A stretch of DNA of 35,594 bases from Chryseobacterium sp. Leaf201 (GCF_001421435.1 NZ_LMKA01000077.1:1-35594), one strand, 5' to 3'. Positions 7,279-16,865 are shown, numbered from the stretch's first letter. Translations and numbers: made by a program. Notes: generated by a model not told the origin, from the sequence alone.

Positions 7279-8187
7279 ATGAAAAAATTTTTAAGCATAT
7301 TTTTACTCCTGTTTATAACCAACCTTGTTTTTTCCCAGGAATTACTGGCCACCGTTCAGGTAAACTCGCAGCAGCTGGGGGGAAGCAACCAGTCAGCGTA
7401 CAAAGCTCTGGAGAAAAGCCTCAGGGATTTCATCAACAATACAAGCTGGACGGGAAAAAGACTTCAGAATTTTGAAAAGATCAAATCCAATTTTGCGATT
7501 GTAATTACAGAAAGAGAGGGGAACCGTTTCAGAGGAACTATCGTCGTACAGGCAGTGCGCCCTGTTTTCAATACCACTTATGAATCTCCGCTGATCAACC
7601 TTCAGGACCAGAGATTTTCTTTTGACTATGTGGAAAATGAAAACCTGATCTTCAATGAAAGGCAGTTTTCAGGGAAAAACTTAATTGATGTCATCAGCTT
7701 TTACATATACCTCATCTTAGGCTATGATGCCGACAGTTTTCAGTCTATGGCCGGGACCCAATGGTTCCAGAAAGCCCAGCAGATTGCCCAGAACGGAGAA
7801 TCTCAGAATACCTATGACGGCTGGAAACAGATCAATGAACCGAGGAGCCGTTCTATACTGATCAAAGAAATTTTAAGCCCGAACTGGAACCAGCTGCGTG
7901 CAACGATGTACTCATACCACAGAGCCGGTCTGGATAATCTGTTTAACCAGGATCAGACGGCTGCGAAAAAAGTGATTTTTGATGCATTAATGCAGTTGAA
8001 GCAATATGAAAATTCTTTCCAGCAGGCCTATTTCTTTAATCTTTTTATGGATGCCAAGGCGGATGAAATCTTCAATATCTTCAATTCCGGAAATAACGGC
8101 GGAATTGTCCTGAGTGACTTAAAGAACGAAATGATCATTCTTTCGCCAAAAAATACAGAAGCCAGATGGAGCAAGTGGAAACAGTAA
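7279..8187 (+). CDS. porD: DUF4835 family protein, PorD-like (type IX secretion)
   Basis: A 302-residue exported protein with a clear signal peptide (MKKFLSIFLLLFITNLVFSQ, cleaved after SQ-like residues). It matches DUF4835, a family nearly confined to Bacteroidota and annotated in recent pipelines as the type IX secretion protein PorD. Features seen are QQLGGSNQSAYKALEKSLRDF near residues 31-51 (read in two parts), the aromatic QDQRFSFDYVENENLIF segment near 111-127 and FYIYLILGYDADSF near 145-158. The order coaBC, DUF4835, recN is common in the phylum. The family assignment is firm; the link to type IX secretion rests on recall of current annotation, and no other secretion gene is in this window. 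Confidence 0.82.
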   Translation: MKKFLSIFLLLFITNLVFSQELLATVQVNSQQLGGSNQSAYKALEKSLRDFINNTSWTGKRLQNFEKIKSNFAIVITEREGNRFRGTIVVQAVRPVFNTTYESPLINLQDQRFSFDYVENENLIFNERQFSGKNLIDVISFYIYLILGYDADSFQSMAGTQWFQKAQQIAQNGESQNTYDGWKQINEPRSRSILIKEILSPNWNQLRATMYSYHRAGLDNLFNQDQTAAKKVIFDALMQLKQYENSFQQAYFFNLFMDAKADEIFNIFNSGNNGGIVLSDLKNEMIILSPKNTEARWSKWKQ

Positions 8188-8194
8188 TCTTATC

Positions 8195-8225
8195 TTGAAT
8201 CCTGAAATCTAAAGTTCTATATTTG
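8195..8225 (+). promoter_or_regulatory. recN promoter
   Basis: CTTG (TTG at 8195-8197) is followed after 20 bases by TATATTTG (8218-8225). This matches the Bacteroidota arrangement of a -33 element, a 19-21 base spacer and TAnnTTTG, and is the best-formed promoter in the window. It lies 28 bases before the recN ATG, so recN can be expressed separately from coaBC. I see no SOS-type operator. Confidence 0.65.
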
Positions 8226-8252
8226 CAATAGCTAAAGTAACCGCTATTATCA

Positions 8253-9902
8253 ATGCTTTCGAGAATTTACATTAAAAACTTTGCCCTGATTGATACCCTT
8301 GAAGTATCACTTAACAACGGCCTGCAGGTAATCACCGGGGAAACCGGTGCGGGGAAATCTATTATTCTGGGAGCTTTGCGGCTGATCCTCGGGGAAAGAG
8401 CGGATGTAAAATCCATTTCAAACGCACAGCAGAAAAGCATTGTAGAAACAGAATTCGCCTTACATAATCAGTTCAAGAAATTCTTTATTGAAAATGATCT
8501 TGATTACGAGCATCAGACCATCATCCGAAGGGAAATCCTGCCTTCCGGAAAGTCAAGGGCCTTTATTAATGATGTGCCGGTGACCCTGGATGTGCTGAAA
8601 GAACTGTCTTCACAGCTGATCGATATCCATTCCCAGTTTGAAACGTCCAACCTTTTCACAGCTGAATACCAGTTTAAAATTATCGACGGGCTTTCTGAAA
8701 ACAAAAGATTGATTGGAGAATATCAAAACGTATTTTCAGATTTTCAGAGCTTAAAAATCCAGCTTAAGAAATTTCAGGTCCAGCTTTCCGAAAACAGGAA
8801 AGAAAGTGACTACAAAGAATTTTTATTAAACGAACTGGAAGAGCTTCATCTTGATGATGTAGCCTATGAAGACCTTCAGAACCAGCTTTCCATACAGGAA
8901 AATGCTGAAATGATCTCTGAAAACCTGGCTAAAGTCCTGTCGCGTTTCCATCAGGAAGAAGTCGGGATCCTGTCATTCTTTAATGAAGCAAAAAACAAGC
9001 TTTCAAAAATTGCGGAAGTTTCAAATGCTTTTTCGGAGCTCGATGAAAGGCTGGAAACATCTTTTGTTGAATTAAAAGACATCATTTCCGAGCTTGAGGA
9101 CGAAGCTGAAAAGATAGAAATCAATCCCGAAAATCTGGCTAAGCTTGCCGAACTGAACAACCGGATCAATGCGCTTCTGGTAAAGCATAACGTTTCCGGT
9201 ATCGAGGAACTGAAAGACATCAGGGACCAGCTGGCCGGTGACCAGAAAGGCGCTTCTGAACTGGAAGCCCATATTGCTGACATTGAAGAAAATATTGCCA
9301 AAAAAGAAAAAACACTTCAGTCTCTTTCTGAAAAACTTTCTAAAAACAGGAAAAAAAGCATTTCGGTATTTATAAAAAAAGCGGAAAGCCTGCTAAAAAA
9401 ATTAGGCCTTGAAAAAGCTAGAGTGGATATTGAGCTGCAGGCTGCCCGGGATTTTAATGCCTTTGGAAAAGAAAATATCCAGCTGCTGTTCCAGGCAAAC
9501 TCCGGGTTCCCATTGAAGCCTATCCAGACGGCCATTTCAGGAGGTGAAAGGTCCAGGGTTATGCTGGCCGTAAAAAAAATAATCGCAGAAAGCGATGAGC
9601 TCCCGACTTTGATCTTAGATGAGATCGACACCGGGGTTTCAGGAAAAGTAGCCGAGGAAATCGGTAACCTAATGCGTGAAATGTCTGCCGATATGCAGCT
9701 GATCGTTATTTCTCATCTGGCACAGGTGGCTGCAAAAGGAAATAACAATTATAAAGTCGTAAAACAGGATGTTGCCGGGAAAACACAGTCAACAATTATC
9801 CCTTTAAACGATAAGGAAAAACTTAACGAAATTGCCCAGCTGCTTTCAGGAAGTAAAATTACAGAAGCTGCGCTGGCACAGGCGAAGGAATTAATGAATT
9901 AA
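8253..9902 (+). CDS. recN: DNA repair protein RecN
   Basis: A 549-residue SMC-like ATPase acting in recombinational repair of double-strand breaks. Walker A is GETGAGKS at residues 29-36. The ABC signature SGGERSRV lies near residue 429 and Walker B LILDEIDTGVSG near 453. The nearby HLAQVAAKGNNNYKV is the H-loop region typical of RecN. The middle, about residues 160-380, is a long coiled coil interrupted near the centre, as expected. Length is normal. It has its own promoter and a strong terminator. Confidence 0.96.
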   Translation: MLSRIYIKNFALIDTLEVSLNNGLQVITGETGAGKSIILGALRLILGERADVKSISNAQQKSIVETEFALHNQFKKFFIENDLDYEHQTIIRREILPSGKSRAFINDVPVTLDVLKELSSQLIDIHSQFETSNLFTAEYQFKIIDGLSENKRLIGEYQNVFSDFQSLKIQLKKFQVQLSENRKESDYKEFLLNELEELHLDDVAYEDLQNQLSIQENAEMISENLAKVLSRFHQEEVGILSFFNEAKNKLSKIAEVSNAFSELDERLETSFVELKDIISELEDEAEKIEINPENLAKLAELNNRINALLVKHNVSGIEELKDIRDQLAGDQKGASELEAHIADIEENIAKKEKTLQSLSEKLSKNRKKSISVFIKKAESLLKKLGLEKARVDIELQAARDFNAFGKENIQLLFQANSGFPLKPIQTAISGGERSRVMLAVKKIIAESDELPTLILDEIDTGVSGKVAEEIGNLMREMSADMQLIVISHLAQVAAKGNNNYKVVKQDVAGKTQSTIIPLNDKEKLNEIAQLLSGSKITEAALAQAKELMN

Positions 9903-9925
9903 ATTTAAATAGTATAGATATATTG

Positions 9926-9954
9926 AGGCTTCTGAACAATCGGAAGCCTTTTTT
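9926..9954 (+). terminator. Intrinsic terminator of recN
   Basis: Arms AGGCTTCTG (9926-9934) and CGGAAGCCT (9941-9949) pair with one wobble around a 6-base loop, followed directly by a T-run. This is a textbook rho-independent terminator 24 bases after the recN stop. Confidence 0.85.
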
Positions 9955-10115
9955 ATTTGGTATCAGTTTGTTATAATGAATATTCCATGATATAAAGATG
10001 CCATTTATCCGTGTACACTGTTGAAAATAAATAGAGTGTTTTGTAAATTCAAACAGATTAAGTGAAAATCTGTAACATTTTTGCCCTTACCCTTACTAAT
10101 GTAAAAAAGATAACT

Positions 10116-11582
10116 ATGTTTTTTAAATTCCTCAGATTAGAAATCAAAAGTTTTTTCAGGGGTTCTTCCTTAGGGATTAACCTGGCCATGAAAATCTTCC
10201 GCTTCATCGGGATTCTCTATTTTATGCTGTGTTTGGCAGGCGGGGCATTTTTTGCGTTTTTCTTTGTTAAGGGAGAATTGCATCAGGATCCTTTAAAAGT
10301 GGTTTCCCGGTTTCTGATAGCAGGCTGGGCCATAGATCTGATCGCCAAATATATCTGGCAGGAAATGCCGACACAGAATATCAAGCCGTTTCTTACCTTG
10401 AATATCCGGAAAAAAACGCTGGTTAACTATCTGCTGAGCAAGACCTTTCTTTCCGTTTTCAGCTGGCTGAATTCTATATTCTTTATTACCTTCTGCGGAA
10501 TCGCCTTGTTTAACGGATACAGTGTAACCGGGGTTTTAGGCTGGTTCGTAGGGGTTTCCTTGTTGTTTTATCTTAATAATTTCATCAATATCCTCTTTAA
10601 CGATAAAGAAACAATAGCCGTTGTTATCGGATGTATATTACTGGCTGTTGCAGGCCTTGCTTACTACCAGATTGTTCCTGTGCTTGAATATTCGGAGCAG
10701 CTTTTTTATAACTTTTACCAAAGGCCCTATTTTGCAGTGATTTCACTCATGCTGTTTTTAGGGGTATGGAAAATCTGTTTTCAGCATATCCGCAAAGTAT
10801 TCTATCTGGATCAGGGCCTCGAAGCTAAAAAAGAAGTGGGGAAAACGGAAAATATCGCGTTTTTAAATAAATACGGGGCCATCGGTACTTTTATCAACAA
10901 TGATATTAAAATGCTGAAACGGAACAAGGTAACCAAAGGGATTTTATGGGGAAGCTTTATGTTCCTTTTTTACGGCATGCTGATGTTTACCTCTCCGATA
11001 TATAAAACATCTACCATGACAATTTTTATGGGTCTGTTTGTAACGGGCGGGTTCCAGTTTCTGTTCGGGCAGCGGGTTCCGGCTTTTGACAGTTCCTATT
11101 ATCCGCTGATGATGACGCTGAACGTTCCCTATAAAGAATACCTGAAAGCAAAATGGTGGCTGATGAATATTGTAACGGCCGCTTCAATGGTTCTGGCACT
11201 TTGCTATGCTTATTTCGGCTGGGAAATGTACCTGACTTTCTTTGCGGCTGGGATTTATAACATCGGGGTCAATTCCCAGTTTACCCTGTGGTCCGGGGCT
11301 TTCAACAAATCACAGATTGACCTTAATTCCAAAGAAAAAAGATTCGGGCAGAAGAACAGCTTTAATATGAAGGCTTTACTGCTGCTGATCCCGAAGATGA
11401 TCCTGCCAATGGCTGTTTTCGGACTGGTTCAGCACTTCTCCGGAATTGCGGCAGGCGTTATAAGTGTAGCCGTGATGGGCGTGATTGGATTCCTGTTCAG
11501 AGAAAAAATCTTCGATATTATCGTGAGGCATTATAAAGTGGAAAAATACAGTACATTAGAAGCATTTAAAAACAAAGATTAA
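10116..11582 (+). CDS. DUF5687 family ABC exporter membrane subunit
   Basis: A 488-residue polytopic membrane protein of the DUF5687 family, found in Bacteroidota beside ABC ATPases. About ten to twelve hydrophobic segments are visible, for example IFRFIGILYFMLCLAGGAFFAF and VVIGCILLAVAGLAYY (residues read in parts). Conserved cytoplasmic pieces include FNDKETIAVV and SLGINLAMK. The frame extends to a GTG at 10062, but the ATG at 10116 starts the protein with the family's typical amphipathic KFLRLEIKSFFRGS. The stop is 11 bases before the ATPase gene, so the two make one transporter. The substrate is unknown; the domain layout resembles two-component exporters with one permease protein. Confidence 0.85.
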   Translation: MFFKFLRLEIKSFFRGSSLGINLAMKIFRFIGILYFMLCLAGGAFFAFFFVKGELHQDPLKVVSRFLIAGWAIDLIAKYIWQEMPTQNIKPFLTLNIRKKTLVNYLLSKTFLSVFSWLNSIFFITFCGIALFNGYSVTGVLGWFVGVSLLFYLNNFINILFNDKETIAVVIGCILLAVAGLAYYQIVPVLEYSEQLFYNFYQRPYFAVISLMLFLGVWKICFQHIRKVFYLDQGLEAKKEVGKTENIAFLNKYGAIGTFINNDIKMLKRNKVTKGILWGSFMFLFYGMLMFTSPIYKTSTMTIFMGLFVTGGFQFLFGQRVPAFDSSYYPLMMTLNVPYKEYLKAKWWLMNIVTAASMVLALCYAYFGWEMYLTFFAAGIYNIGVNSQFTLWSGAFNKSQIDLNSKEKRFGQKNSFNMKALLLLIPKMILPMAVFGLVQHFSGIAAGVISVAVMGVIGFLFREKIFDIIVRHYKVEKYSTLEAFKNKD

Positions 11583-11592
11583 TCAAAACCAT

Positions 11593-12333
11593 ATGATCAC
11601 CATAGAGAATTTATCAAAAACATACGGAAAAGCAACCGTTTTACATATCGAACACCTGGAAATTCCAAAAGGTGAAACTTTCGGGCTGGTAGGAAATAAC
11701 GGAGCGGGAAAAACAACGCTTTTCAGTGTGATGCTGGACCTGATTCAGGCAACTACAGGGTCTGTAAGCATCGATGGTATTAAAGTCAATGAATCAGAAG
11801 CATGGAAAAATAAAGTTTCCGCTTTTGTGGATGATTCTTTCCTGATCGGATATTTAACCCCGGAAGAATATTTCTACTTCATCGGTGAGCTGAGGGGCCA
11901 GAACAAAGCTTCGGTAGATGAATTCCTGAAGCAGTTCCATGACCTTTTCAGCGGCGAAATTTTAAACTCCGGGAAATACGTCCGGGATCTCTCCAAAGGA
12001 AATCAGAAAAAAGTAGGCATTGTGGGTGCGATTATCGGAAACCCAGAAATCATTATTTTGGATGAGCCTTTTGCGAACCTGGATCCTTCAACACAGATAA
12101 AGCTCAAAAACCTCATTAAAGAATTATCAAAGCAGGATGGGGTAACATTTCTGATCTCAAGCCACGACCTTTCCCATACTACGGAAGTCTGCAACAGGAT
12201 TGTAGTGGTGAATAAAGGCCGTCTGGTAAAAGATATCAAAACCAACCCTGAAACCCTGAAAGACCTGGAACAGTATTTTGCAGACCAGGTTTCAGCGCCG
12301 GCTGCTGAGCCTGATTATAATAAAGCGGAATAA
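11593..12333 (+). CDS. ABC transporter ATP-binding protein
   Basis: A 246-residue ABC ATPase. Walker A is GNNGAGKTT at about residues 34-42, the signature DLSKGNQKKVG near 132-142, Walker B IIILDEPFANLDP near 152-164 and the H-loop SSHDLSH shortly after. The signature has SKGNQ in place of SGGQ, a form common in export-type ATPases of the CcmA/NatA kind. It pairs with the DUF5687 membrane protein just upstream. The C-terminal tail (APAAEPDYNKAE) is short and polar. The transported substrate is not shown by the sequence. Confidence 0.92.
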   Translation: MITIENLSKTYGKATVLHIEHLEIPKGETFGLVGNNGAGKTTLFSVMLDLIQATTGSVSIDGIKVNESEAWKNKVSAFVDDSFLIGYLTPEEYFYFIGELRGQNKASVDEFLKQFHDLFSGEILNSGKYVRDLSKGNQKKVGIVGAIIGNPEIIILDEPFANLDPSTQIKLKNLIKELSKQDGVTFLISSHDLSHTTEVCNRIVVVNKGRLVKDIKTNPETLKDLEQYFADQVSAPAAEPDYNKAE

Positions 12334-12386
12334 TTTGCAGTAATTTTTATCAGGCAAATAGTATTTAAATCAATACCGATAAACTA

Positions 12387-12419
12387 AAAATCCCTTTCCA
12401 TTGTTCTGAAAGGGATTTT
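12387..12419. terminator. Bidirectional terminator between the ABC ATPase gene and hemE
   Basis: Perfect 12-base arms AAAATCCCTTTC (12387-12398) and GAAAGGGATTTT (12408-12419) enclose a 9-base loop. A-rich sequence on the left and T-rich on the right let it serve both convergent units. Confidence 0.85.
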
Positions 12420-12448
12420 CTATTTTAAAACGTGCCCGGAATATATTG

Positions 12449-13480
12449 TTAAACCGGTGGTTTCCATTCTACCACTGCCCGGATAAATGCTTCTGCATTC
12501 TCCAGAGGAATATTTGGCAGAATCCCGTGTCCGAGATTGGCAATGTACCGGTCTTTTCCGAAACGGTTAATCATTTCATTTACCATTTTCCTGATGGTTT
12601 CAGGCGTGGAATGCAGTCTCGCAGGATCAAAATTTCCTTGCAGCGTCACTGAATTGTTGGTCAGTTTTCTCGCGATTTCCGGGGTAATTGTCCAGTCCAC
12701 ACCCAAAGCCGAAACATTGGCCTGTGTCATGTCCTCTAAGGCAAACCAGCATCCTTTTCCGAATACCACCACATGTGTCAGCGGGCTTAAAGCCTCAACA
12801 ATCTGATTGATATACTGCCATGAAAACTCCTGATAGTCTGTAGGTGAAAGCATTCCGCCCCACGAATCGAAGACCTGAACGGCAGAAACGCCTTTCTCAA
12901 CTTTTCTCTTTAAGTACGCAATGGTTGTATCTGTAATTTTCTGAAGCAGTAAATGGGCAGCTTCCGGCTGCTGGAAACAGAAAGACTTGGCAATATCAAA
13001 TGCCTTGCTTCCTTTTCCTTCCACGCAGTAGCACAGGATGGTCCATGGGGAACCTGCAAAACCGATTAACGGGATTTCATGGTCTAATTTCTGTAAAGTC
13101 AGTTCAATGGCATCAAAAACGTATCCCAATGTATCATTTACATCAGGCACCGCAACATTCTGAACCTGTTCCATCGTTCTGATCGGAACATCCAGCCACG
13201 GGCCTACATTCTCCTTCATTTTAAAATCTATTCCCATGGCCTGCGGAACAACCAGGATATCAGAAAAAAGAATCGCTGCATCAAGAGGATACCTTCTGAT
13301 GGGCTGTACCGTAATTTCAGAAGCAAGCTCCGGCGTCTGGCACCGGGTGAAGAAATCGTACTGGTCACGGAGCGCGATAAATTCCGGCAGGTATCTTCCG
13401 GCCTGTCTCATCATCCATACGGGCGGCCTTTCTACGGTTTCCCCGCGAAGGGCTTTTAAATATAAGTCGTTTTTAATCAT
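12449..13480 (-). CDS. hemE: Uroporphyrinogen decarboxylase
   Basis: A 343-residue enzyme that removes the four acetate carboxyls of uroporphyrinogen III to give coproporphyrinogen III. The N-terminal signature [17 protein letters not shown] begins at residue 18, with the substrate-binding RQAGR at 25-29. The second signature region [12 protein letters not shown] and the later [10 protein letters not shown] are present, and GHGILPNIP lies near the end. Length is normal. It is the last gene of the hemA-hemC-hemD-hemE set, 42 bases after hemD. Confidence 0.97.
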   Translation of the reverse strand: MIKNDLYLKALRGETVERPPVWMMRQAGRYLPEFIALRDQYDFFTRCQTPELASEITVQPIRRYPLDAAILFSDILVVPQAMGIDFKMKENVGPWLDVPIRTMEQVQNVAVPDVNDTLGYVFDAIELTLQKLDHEIPLIGFAGSPWTILCYCVEGKGSKAFDIAKSFCFQQPEAAHLLLQKITDTTIAYLKRKVEKGVSAVQVFDSWGGMLSPTDYQEFSWQYINQIVEALSPLTHVVVFGKGCWFALEDMTQANVSALGVDWTITPEIARKLTNNSVTLQGNFDPARLHSTPETIRKMVNEMINRFGKDRYIANLGHGILPNIPLENAEAFIRAVVEWKPPV

Positions 13481-13522
13481 AATGTATTAGACTAGCATTG
13501 CCATGAATGACAATTAAATATA

Positions 13523-14206
13523 TCAATCTTTGTTTACAATCTTTTTTTTGATGAGCTTCAGAACAGACAGTAATGTATTTCCTTCAGAAGTAAAAACCGG
13601 CTTTGAAGTATGCTTTCTGAGTTCACCGGAAGTGGTTTCCCCGATTGAAAAAAGCATCATATCATCAAAAGAATTCTGCTTTGCAAAACTACGAACTCCG
13701 CTCGGACTAAAAAAAACGGCAGCATGATATTTTTCAGTTATCAGCGGATGGGTTTCCTCAGTATGGTAAACCACCACTTTTTTGTACTGGATATTCTGGA
13801 GCGGAAGTTCCTTATCAAGGATATTTATGGCAATATTACCGCAGAAATGCAGGAACTTTTCATGCTGGCAGTGTTTGATAATGAATTTTGAAAGGGTATC
13901 GGCGTTCTTCAGGACTTTAAAAGTCCCGAACCCGTTTTTCCGTAGTTCGCGTTTTGTTTTCTCGCCGACACAGTAAATCCTGTTATAGTCTTTCGCGGTA
14001 AAATCTTCGTTAGGCTGAAAGCCATTCTGAAAAAAAGACTTTACGCCGTTGGCACTGGTAAAAATAAGGGAACGGTTTTTTAAATCAAATAACTCAATTT
14101 TCACCGGGACCGTCTTAATGACCTCAACACAGGCAACTGACACATCATCTCCTAATTCTTTGGATATAACGGAGAGGTCTGTATTTTTGGTAAATAAGAT
14201 GTTCAT
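13523..14206 (-). CDS. hemD: Uroporphyrinogen-III synthase
   Basis: A 227-residue two-domain protein that cyclises hydroxymethylbilane with inversion of ring D. Family features visible are IFTSANGVKSFF near residues 49-60, YCVGEKTKRELRKNGF near 78-93, HFCGNIA near 120 and AVFFSPSGVRSF near 163-174. Sequence conservation in this family is low, and the position between hemC and hemE supports the call. It follows hemC after 85 bases, the largest gap in the operon; that gap holds a weak AAAGCTT/AAGCTTT inverted repeat. Confidence 0.9.
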   Translation of the reverse strand: MNILFTKNTDLSVISKELGDDVSVACVEVIKTVPVKIELFDLKNRSLIFTSANGVKSFFQNGFQPNEDFTAKDYNRIYCVGEKTKRELRKNGFGTFKVLKNADTLSKFIIKHCQHEKFLHFCGNIAINILDKELPLQNIQYKKVVVYHTEETHPLITEKYHAAVFFSPSGVRSFAKQNSFDDMMLFSIGETTSGELRKHTSKPVFTSEGNTLLSVLKLIKKKIVNKD

Positions 14207-14291
14207 TTCTTAGGTTTGAAGGAGTGCTGCTGGTGAAAGCTTAACAACAATAAAGCTTTAAGCTGATTCGTTAATTTGCCTGAATATTTAT

Positions 14292-15200
14292 TTAAATCTG
14301 GCTTTTAATTTCTGCCATCAGTTCTTTCCCGCCGTTTTCCAGAACAATTCTGGCAAACTTTTCCCCGAAATTCTCTTCTTCATTATAAACGAAGTTTTCA
14401 TCGGTAGCAATGCTGTTTTTGCCGTCAAGGGAACAGAGTGCTGCTTTAAAACGGATCTGGTCATCAAAGATTTCGGCAAATGCCCCGATGGGTGCAGTAC
14501 AGCCTCCTTCCAGGGTACTCAGGAAATTTCTTTCCATTTCCACACAGATTTGGGTAGGCCTGTGATTGATAGAACCCAGTATTTCATTGATCTCTTTTTT
14601 ATCAGAATGCCCGGCAACGGCAATAACGCCCTGTGAGGCAGCCGGAATTAAAAACGGGAGCATCTCATAATCAATGTCCATTTTCATTCTCTTGATTCCT
14701 GCCAGTGATAAAATAGTGGCATCAAAATCACCTTCTTCCAGTTTCTTAAGGCGGGTCTGGATATTCCCTCTGATATCCGAAAACTCAGCAGTAGGGAAGT
14801 TCTTCAGCCAGAAGGCTCTCCTTCTCAGGCTGCTGGTTGCCAGTTTAAGCTCGTGAAGTTCCTTGTTTTTTGCCGATTCTTTCCTGATCAGGACATCCTG
14901 CGGGAAATCCCTTTCCAGATGGGCAATCAGTTCAATATTTTCAGGCAGTTGCGTAGGTACATCCTTAAGGGAGTGCACGGCAATATCAATTTCGTCATTC
15001 AGCAGTGCAACATCAAGGTCTCTGGTGAAAACGCCTGTAATGCCTAAGGAATACAAAGGCTGGGTAAGGTTTTTATCACCGGAAGATATGATAGGAACAA
15101 TTTCCGTTAAATGGTTGCTGTTCTGGAGGTGCCTTGCAACTTCTCTCGCCTGCCAAAGGGCAAGTGCGGAATTTCTGGTTCCGATTCTAATGCTTTTCAT
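14292..15200 (-). CDS. hemC: Hydroxymethylbilane synthase (porphobilinogen deaminase)
   Basis: A 302-residue enzyme that polymerises four porphobilinogens. The start SIRIGTRNSALALWQA is typical. The arginine-rich LRRRAFWLKNFP and DIRGNIQTRLKKLEEG are the substrate-binding regions. Cys234 in LEGGCTAPIGAF is the attachment site of the dipyrromethane cofactor. An upstream ATG at 15224 would add eight polar residues; I prefer the ATG at 15200, which puts the conserved motif next to the N-terminus and leaves a 14-base overlap with hemA. Confidence 0.96.
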   Translation of the reverse strand: MKSIRIGTRNSALALWQAREVARHLQNSNHLTEIVPIISSGDKNLTQPLYSLGITGVFTRDLDVALLNDEIDIAVHSLKDVPTQLPENIELIAHLERDFPQDVLIRKESAKNKELHELKLATSSLRRRAFWLKNFPTAEFSDIRGNIQTRLKKLEEGDFDATILSLAGIKRMKMDIDYEMLPFLIPAASQGVIAVAGHSDKKEINEILGSINHRPTQICVEMERNFLSTLEGGCTAPIGAFAEIFDDQIRFKAALCSLDGKNSIATDENFVYNEEENFGEKFARIVLENGGKELMAEIKSQI

Positions 15201-16461
15201 TGAATTCGTTGTTTGGTTGTTCAACTAATATTTCGTGCATTAATTTACTAATTTCTTCGGCTTTTAAAGGATTATCAATGATATATTTTGCAAAACGGTT
15301 GGTGATTTTCTGGATCATTTTATCAGAAAGTTCCATGTCCGTGATGTTTATGTACTTGTTTTTTTTGTAAAAATTATGCATTTCATTGCGTTCCATGTTC
15401 TTTAAAACAGCTTTGAAATGATGGATATTGGGAGCCAGCCTTCTCTTTTTTTCCCATTCAAGGAATTCTTTGGTCATCTCCTTGATGATTTTTTCCGCTT
15501 TCGGGATTTCTTTTTCCCTCTGCTGAATGGTTTCCTGGATCTGTTTGGAAAGCTCGTCTACCCCGATCAGTGTTACGTTTTCATTTTCCGTCACATTTTT
15601 TTCAACGTTATTGGGAATTGAAAGATCAATGACCAGTGTTTCCTTTCCGTTCGGGAAATGGGATTTATTAACAATCGGATGCCTTGCCCCCGTAGCCACA
15701 ATTAAAATATCCGTATTTTTTAATTCCTGATCAAAATCAGCATAATCAATATGGGGAATATTGTATTTCTCCGAAATTTTTTCTGCGGTTTCCTGTGTCC
15801 TGTTGGTAATTTTGATTTTCGGCTGATAAACATGCTTTACCAGGTTTTCTACGGTATTCTGCCCGATTTCGCCTACGCCCAAAAGCAGGATGTTCTTTTC
15901 CGTAATCCTTTTTTGGTTATTCAAAATATAATGAACCGCTGCATAGGATACGGAAGCTGCACCGTTGGAAATCCCGGTTTCGTTTTTTATCCTTTTTGAG
16001 ATCTGGATGGCCGAATTAATGGCTCTTTCCAGAAAAGGATTGGAGTTGATCCTTTCTTTCCTGAAACGGTTGTATGCTTTCTTGATCTGTCCGATGATCT
16101 CAAAGTCCCCGATGATCTGGCTTTCCAGTCCGGCCGCCACTCTGAACAGGTGGGTCAGAGCCTCTTCTTTGGTCAGGATATTGGCAAACGGCAGAAAATC
16201 CATCAGGTTAACGCCTACAATGCGGCAGTATTCTTCAGCCACGAGAAGATAATTGGGGGAAGTGGTATAGATTTCCGTCCTGTTACATGTTGAAACCACA
16301 AAGGCATCTCCTAAGTTTTCATCATGAATCCGGGAAACGAAGCTTTTGATGTTCTCGTCAAAAAATGCAAACTTCCCTCTTGTTTCCGCATCAGCTTTCT
16401 CGAAGCTGACCGAAAGCACTGCAAAATTCGATGTCTGATGAATATTAGAATACTGTAACAT
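15187..16461 (-). CDS. hemA: Glutamyl-tRNA reductase
   Basis: A 424-residue enzyme for the first committed step of the C5 tetrapyrrole route, reducing glutamyl-tRNA to glutamate-1-semialdehyde. The catalytic cysteine is C59 in VVSTCNRTEIY. HLFRVAAGLESQIIGD (near 106-121) and the NADPH-binding LLLGVGEIGQNT are present. The C-terminal dimerisation domain is helical and charged. It heads the minus-strand hem operon and overlaps hemC. Its presence means the organism makes ALA from glutamate rather than glycine; hemB and hemL must lie elsewhere. Confidence 0.97.
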   Translation of the reverse strand: MLQYSNIHQTSNFAVLSVSFEKADAETRGKFAFFDENIKSFVSRIHDENLGDAFVVSTCNRTEIYTTSPNYLLVAEEYCRIVGVNLMDFLPFANILTKEEALTHLFRVAAGLESQIIGDFEIIGQIKKAYNRFRKERINSNPFLERAINSAIQISKRIKNETGISNGAASVSYAAVHYILNNQKRITEKNILLLGVGEIGQNTVENLVKHVYQPKIKITNRTQETAEKISEKYNIPHIDYADFDQELKNTDILIVATGARHPIVNKSHFPNGKETLVIDLSIPNNVEKNVTENENVTLIGVDELSKQIQETIQQREKEIPKAEKIIKEMTKEFLEWEKKRRLAPNIHHFKAVLKNMERNEMHNFYKKNKYINITDMELSDKMIQKITNRFAKYIIDNPLKAEEISKLMHEILVEQPNNEFNEKH

Positions 16462-16469
16462 AAGCGAGG

Positions 16470-16477
16470 CAAATTTA
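16470..16477 (-). promoter_or_regulatory. -7 promoter element of hemA
   Basis: On the minus strand this reads TAAATTTG, an exact TAnnTTTG match, 8 bases before the hemA ATG. The transcript would then start at or near the start codon, so the leader is very short or another promoter is used. The same TAAATTTGCC sequence precedes glutamine synthetase. Confidence 0.45.
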
Positions 16478-16830
16478 CGTCTTTTTTAATAAATGATCTG
16501 CTGAAACTGTATATGATAATTATCGTAAAAAACTATTTTCGGATATGTAAAAAATCAGCTTCAGAATTTTCAGATTGTAATTATTGCCATAAATATGATA
16601 AGGTTAAGACTGCTGATTCATCTGTAAGTTTATTAATTTAACATAATTCTTTCAGAAACTCTTAAAATCCGGACTTCATATCGCCGGCTTTGGACTTATT
16701 ATTATCTTCAATATAGTTGAAATCAGACCCTGTAAATGCTTAAATTAAAAGTTAATAACCGCTTTTAAATTTTAATAAAATTTTAACCAAATTATATGCT
16801 TATGGAATTTCTTTGGTCGTGTTAAATTCC

Positions 16831-16838
16831 TATCTTTG
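16831..16838 (+). promoter_or_regulatory. -7 promoter element of mreB
   Basis: TATCTTTG is an exact TAnnTTTG match 27 bases before the mreB ATG. A TTTG at 16812-16815 is 15 bases upstream, a shorter spacer than usual. It is the likely promoter of the five-gene cell-shape operon. Confidence 0.55.
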
Positions 16839-16865
16839 TAACTCTTTAAAAAATCAGAAGGAAAT

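Larger units (their letters stand above)
16462..16865. other. Divergent promoter region between hemA and mreB
   Basis: This 404-base AT-rich stretch has no open frame I would call a gene. It holds promoter elements for hemA near its left edge and for mreB near its right edge. I see no riboswitch, long repeat or strong hairpin in the roughly 350 bases between them. Confidence 0.6.

Noticed and set aside
8951..9631. Minus-strand frames of 104-116 residues inside recN
   Set aside because: Ser/Phe-rich composition typical of antisense reading of a Glu/Leu/Lys-rich coiled coil; recN is intact.
14236..14260. AAAGCTT/AAGCTTT inverted repeat between hemC and hemD as a terminator
   Set aside because: AT-rich 7-base arms, no T-run, and the genes on either side are one pathway; at most a weak structure.
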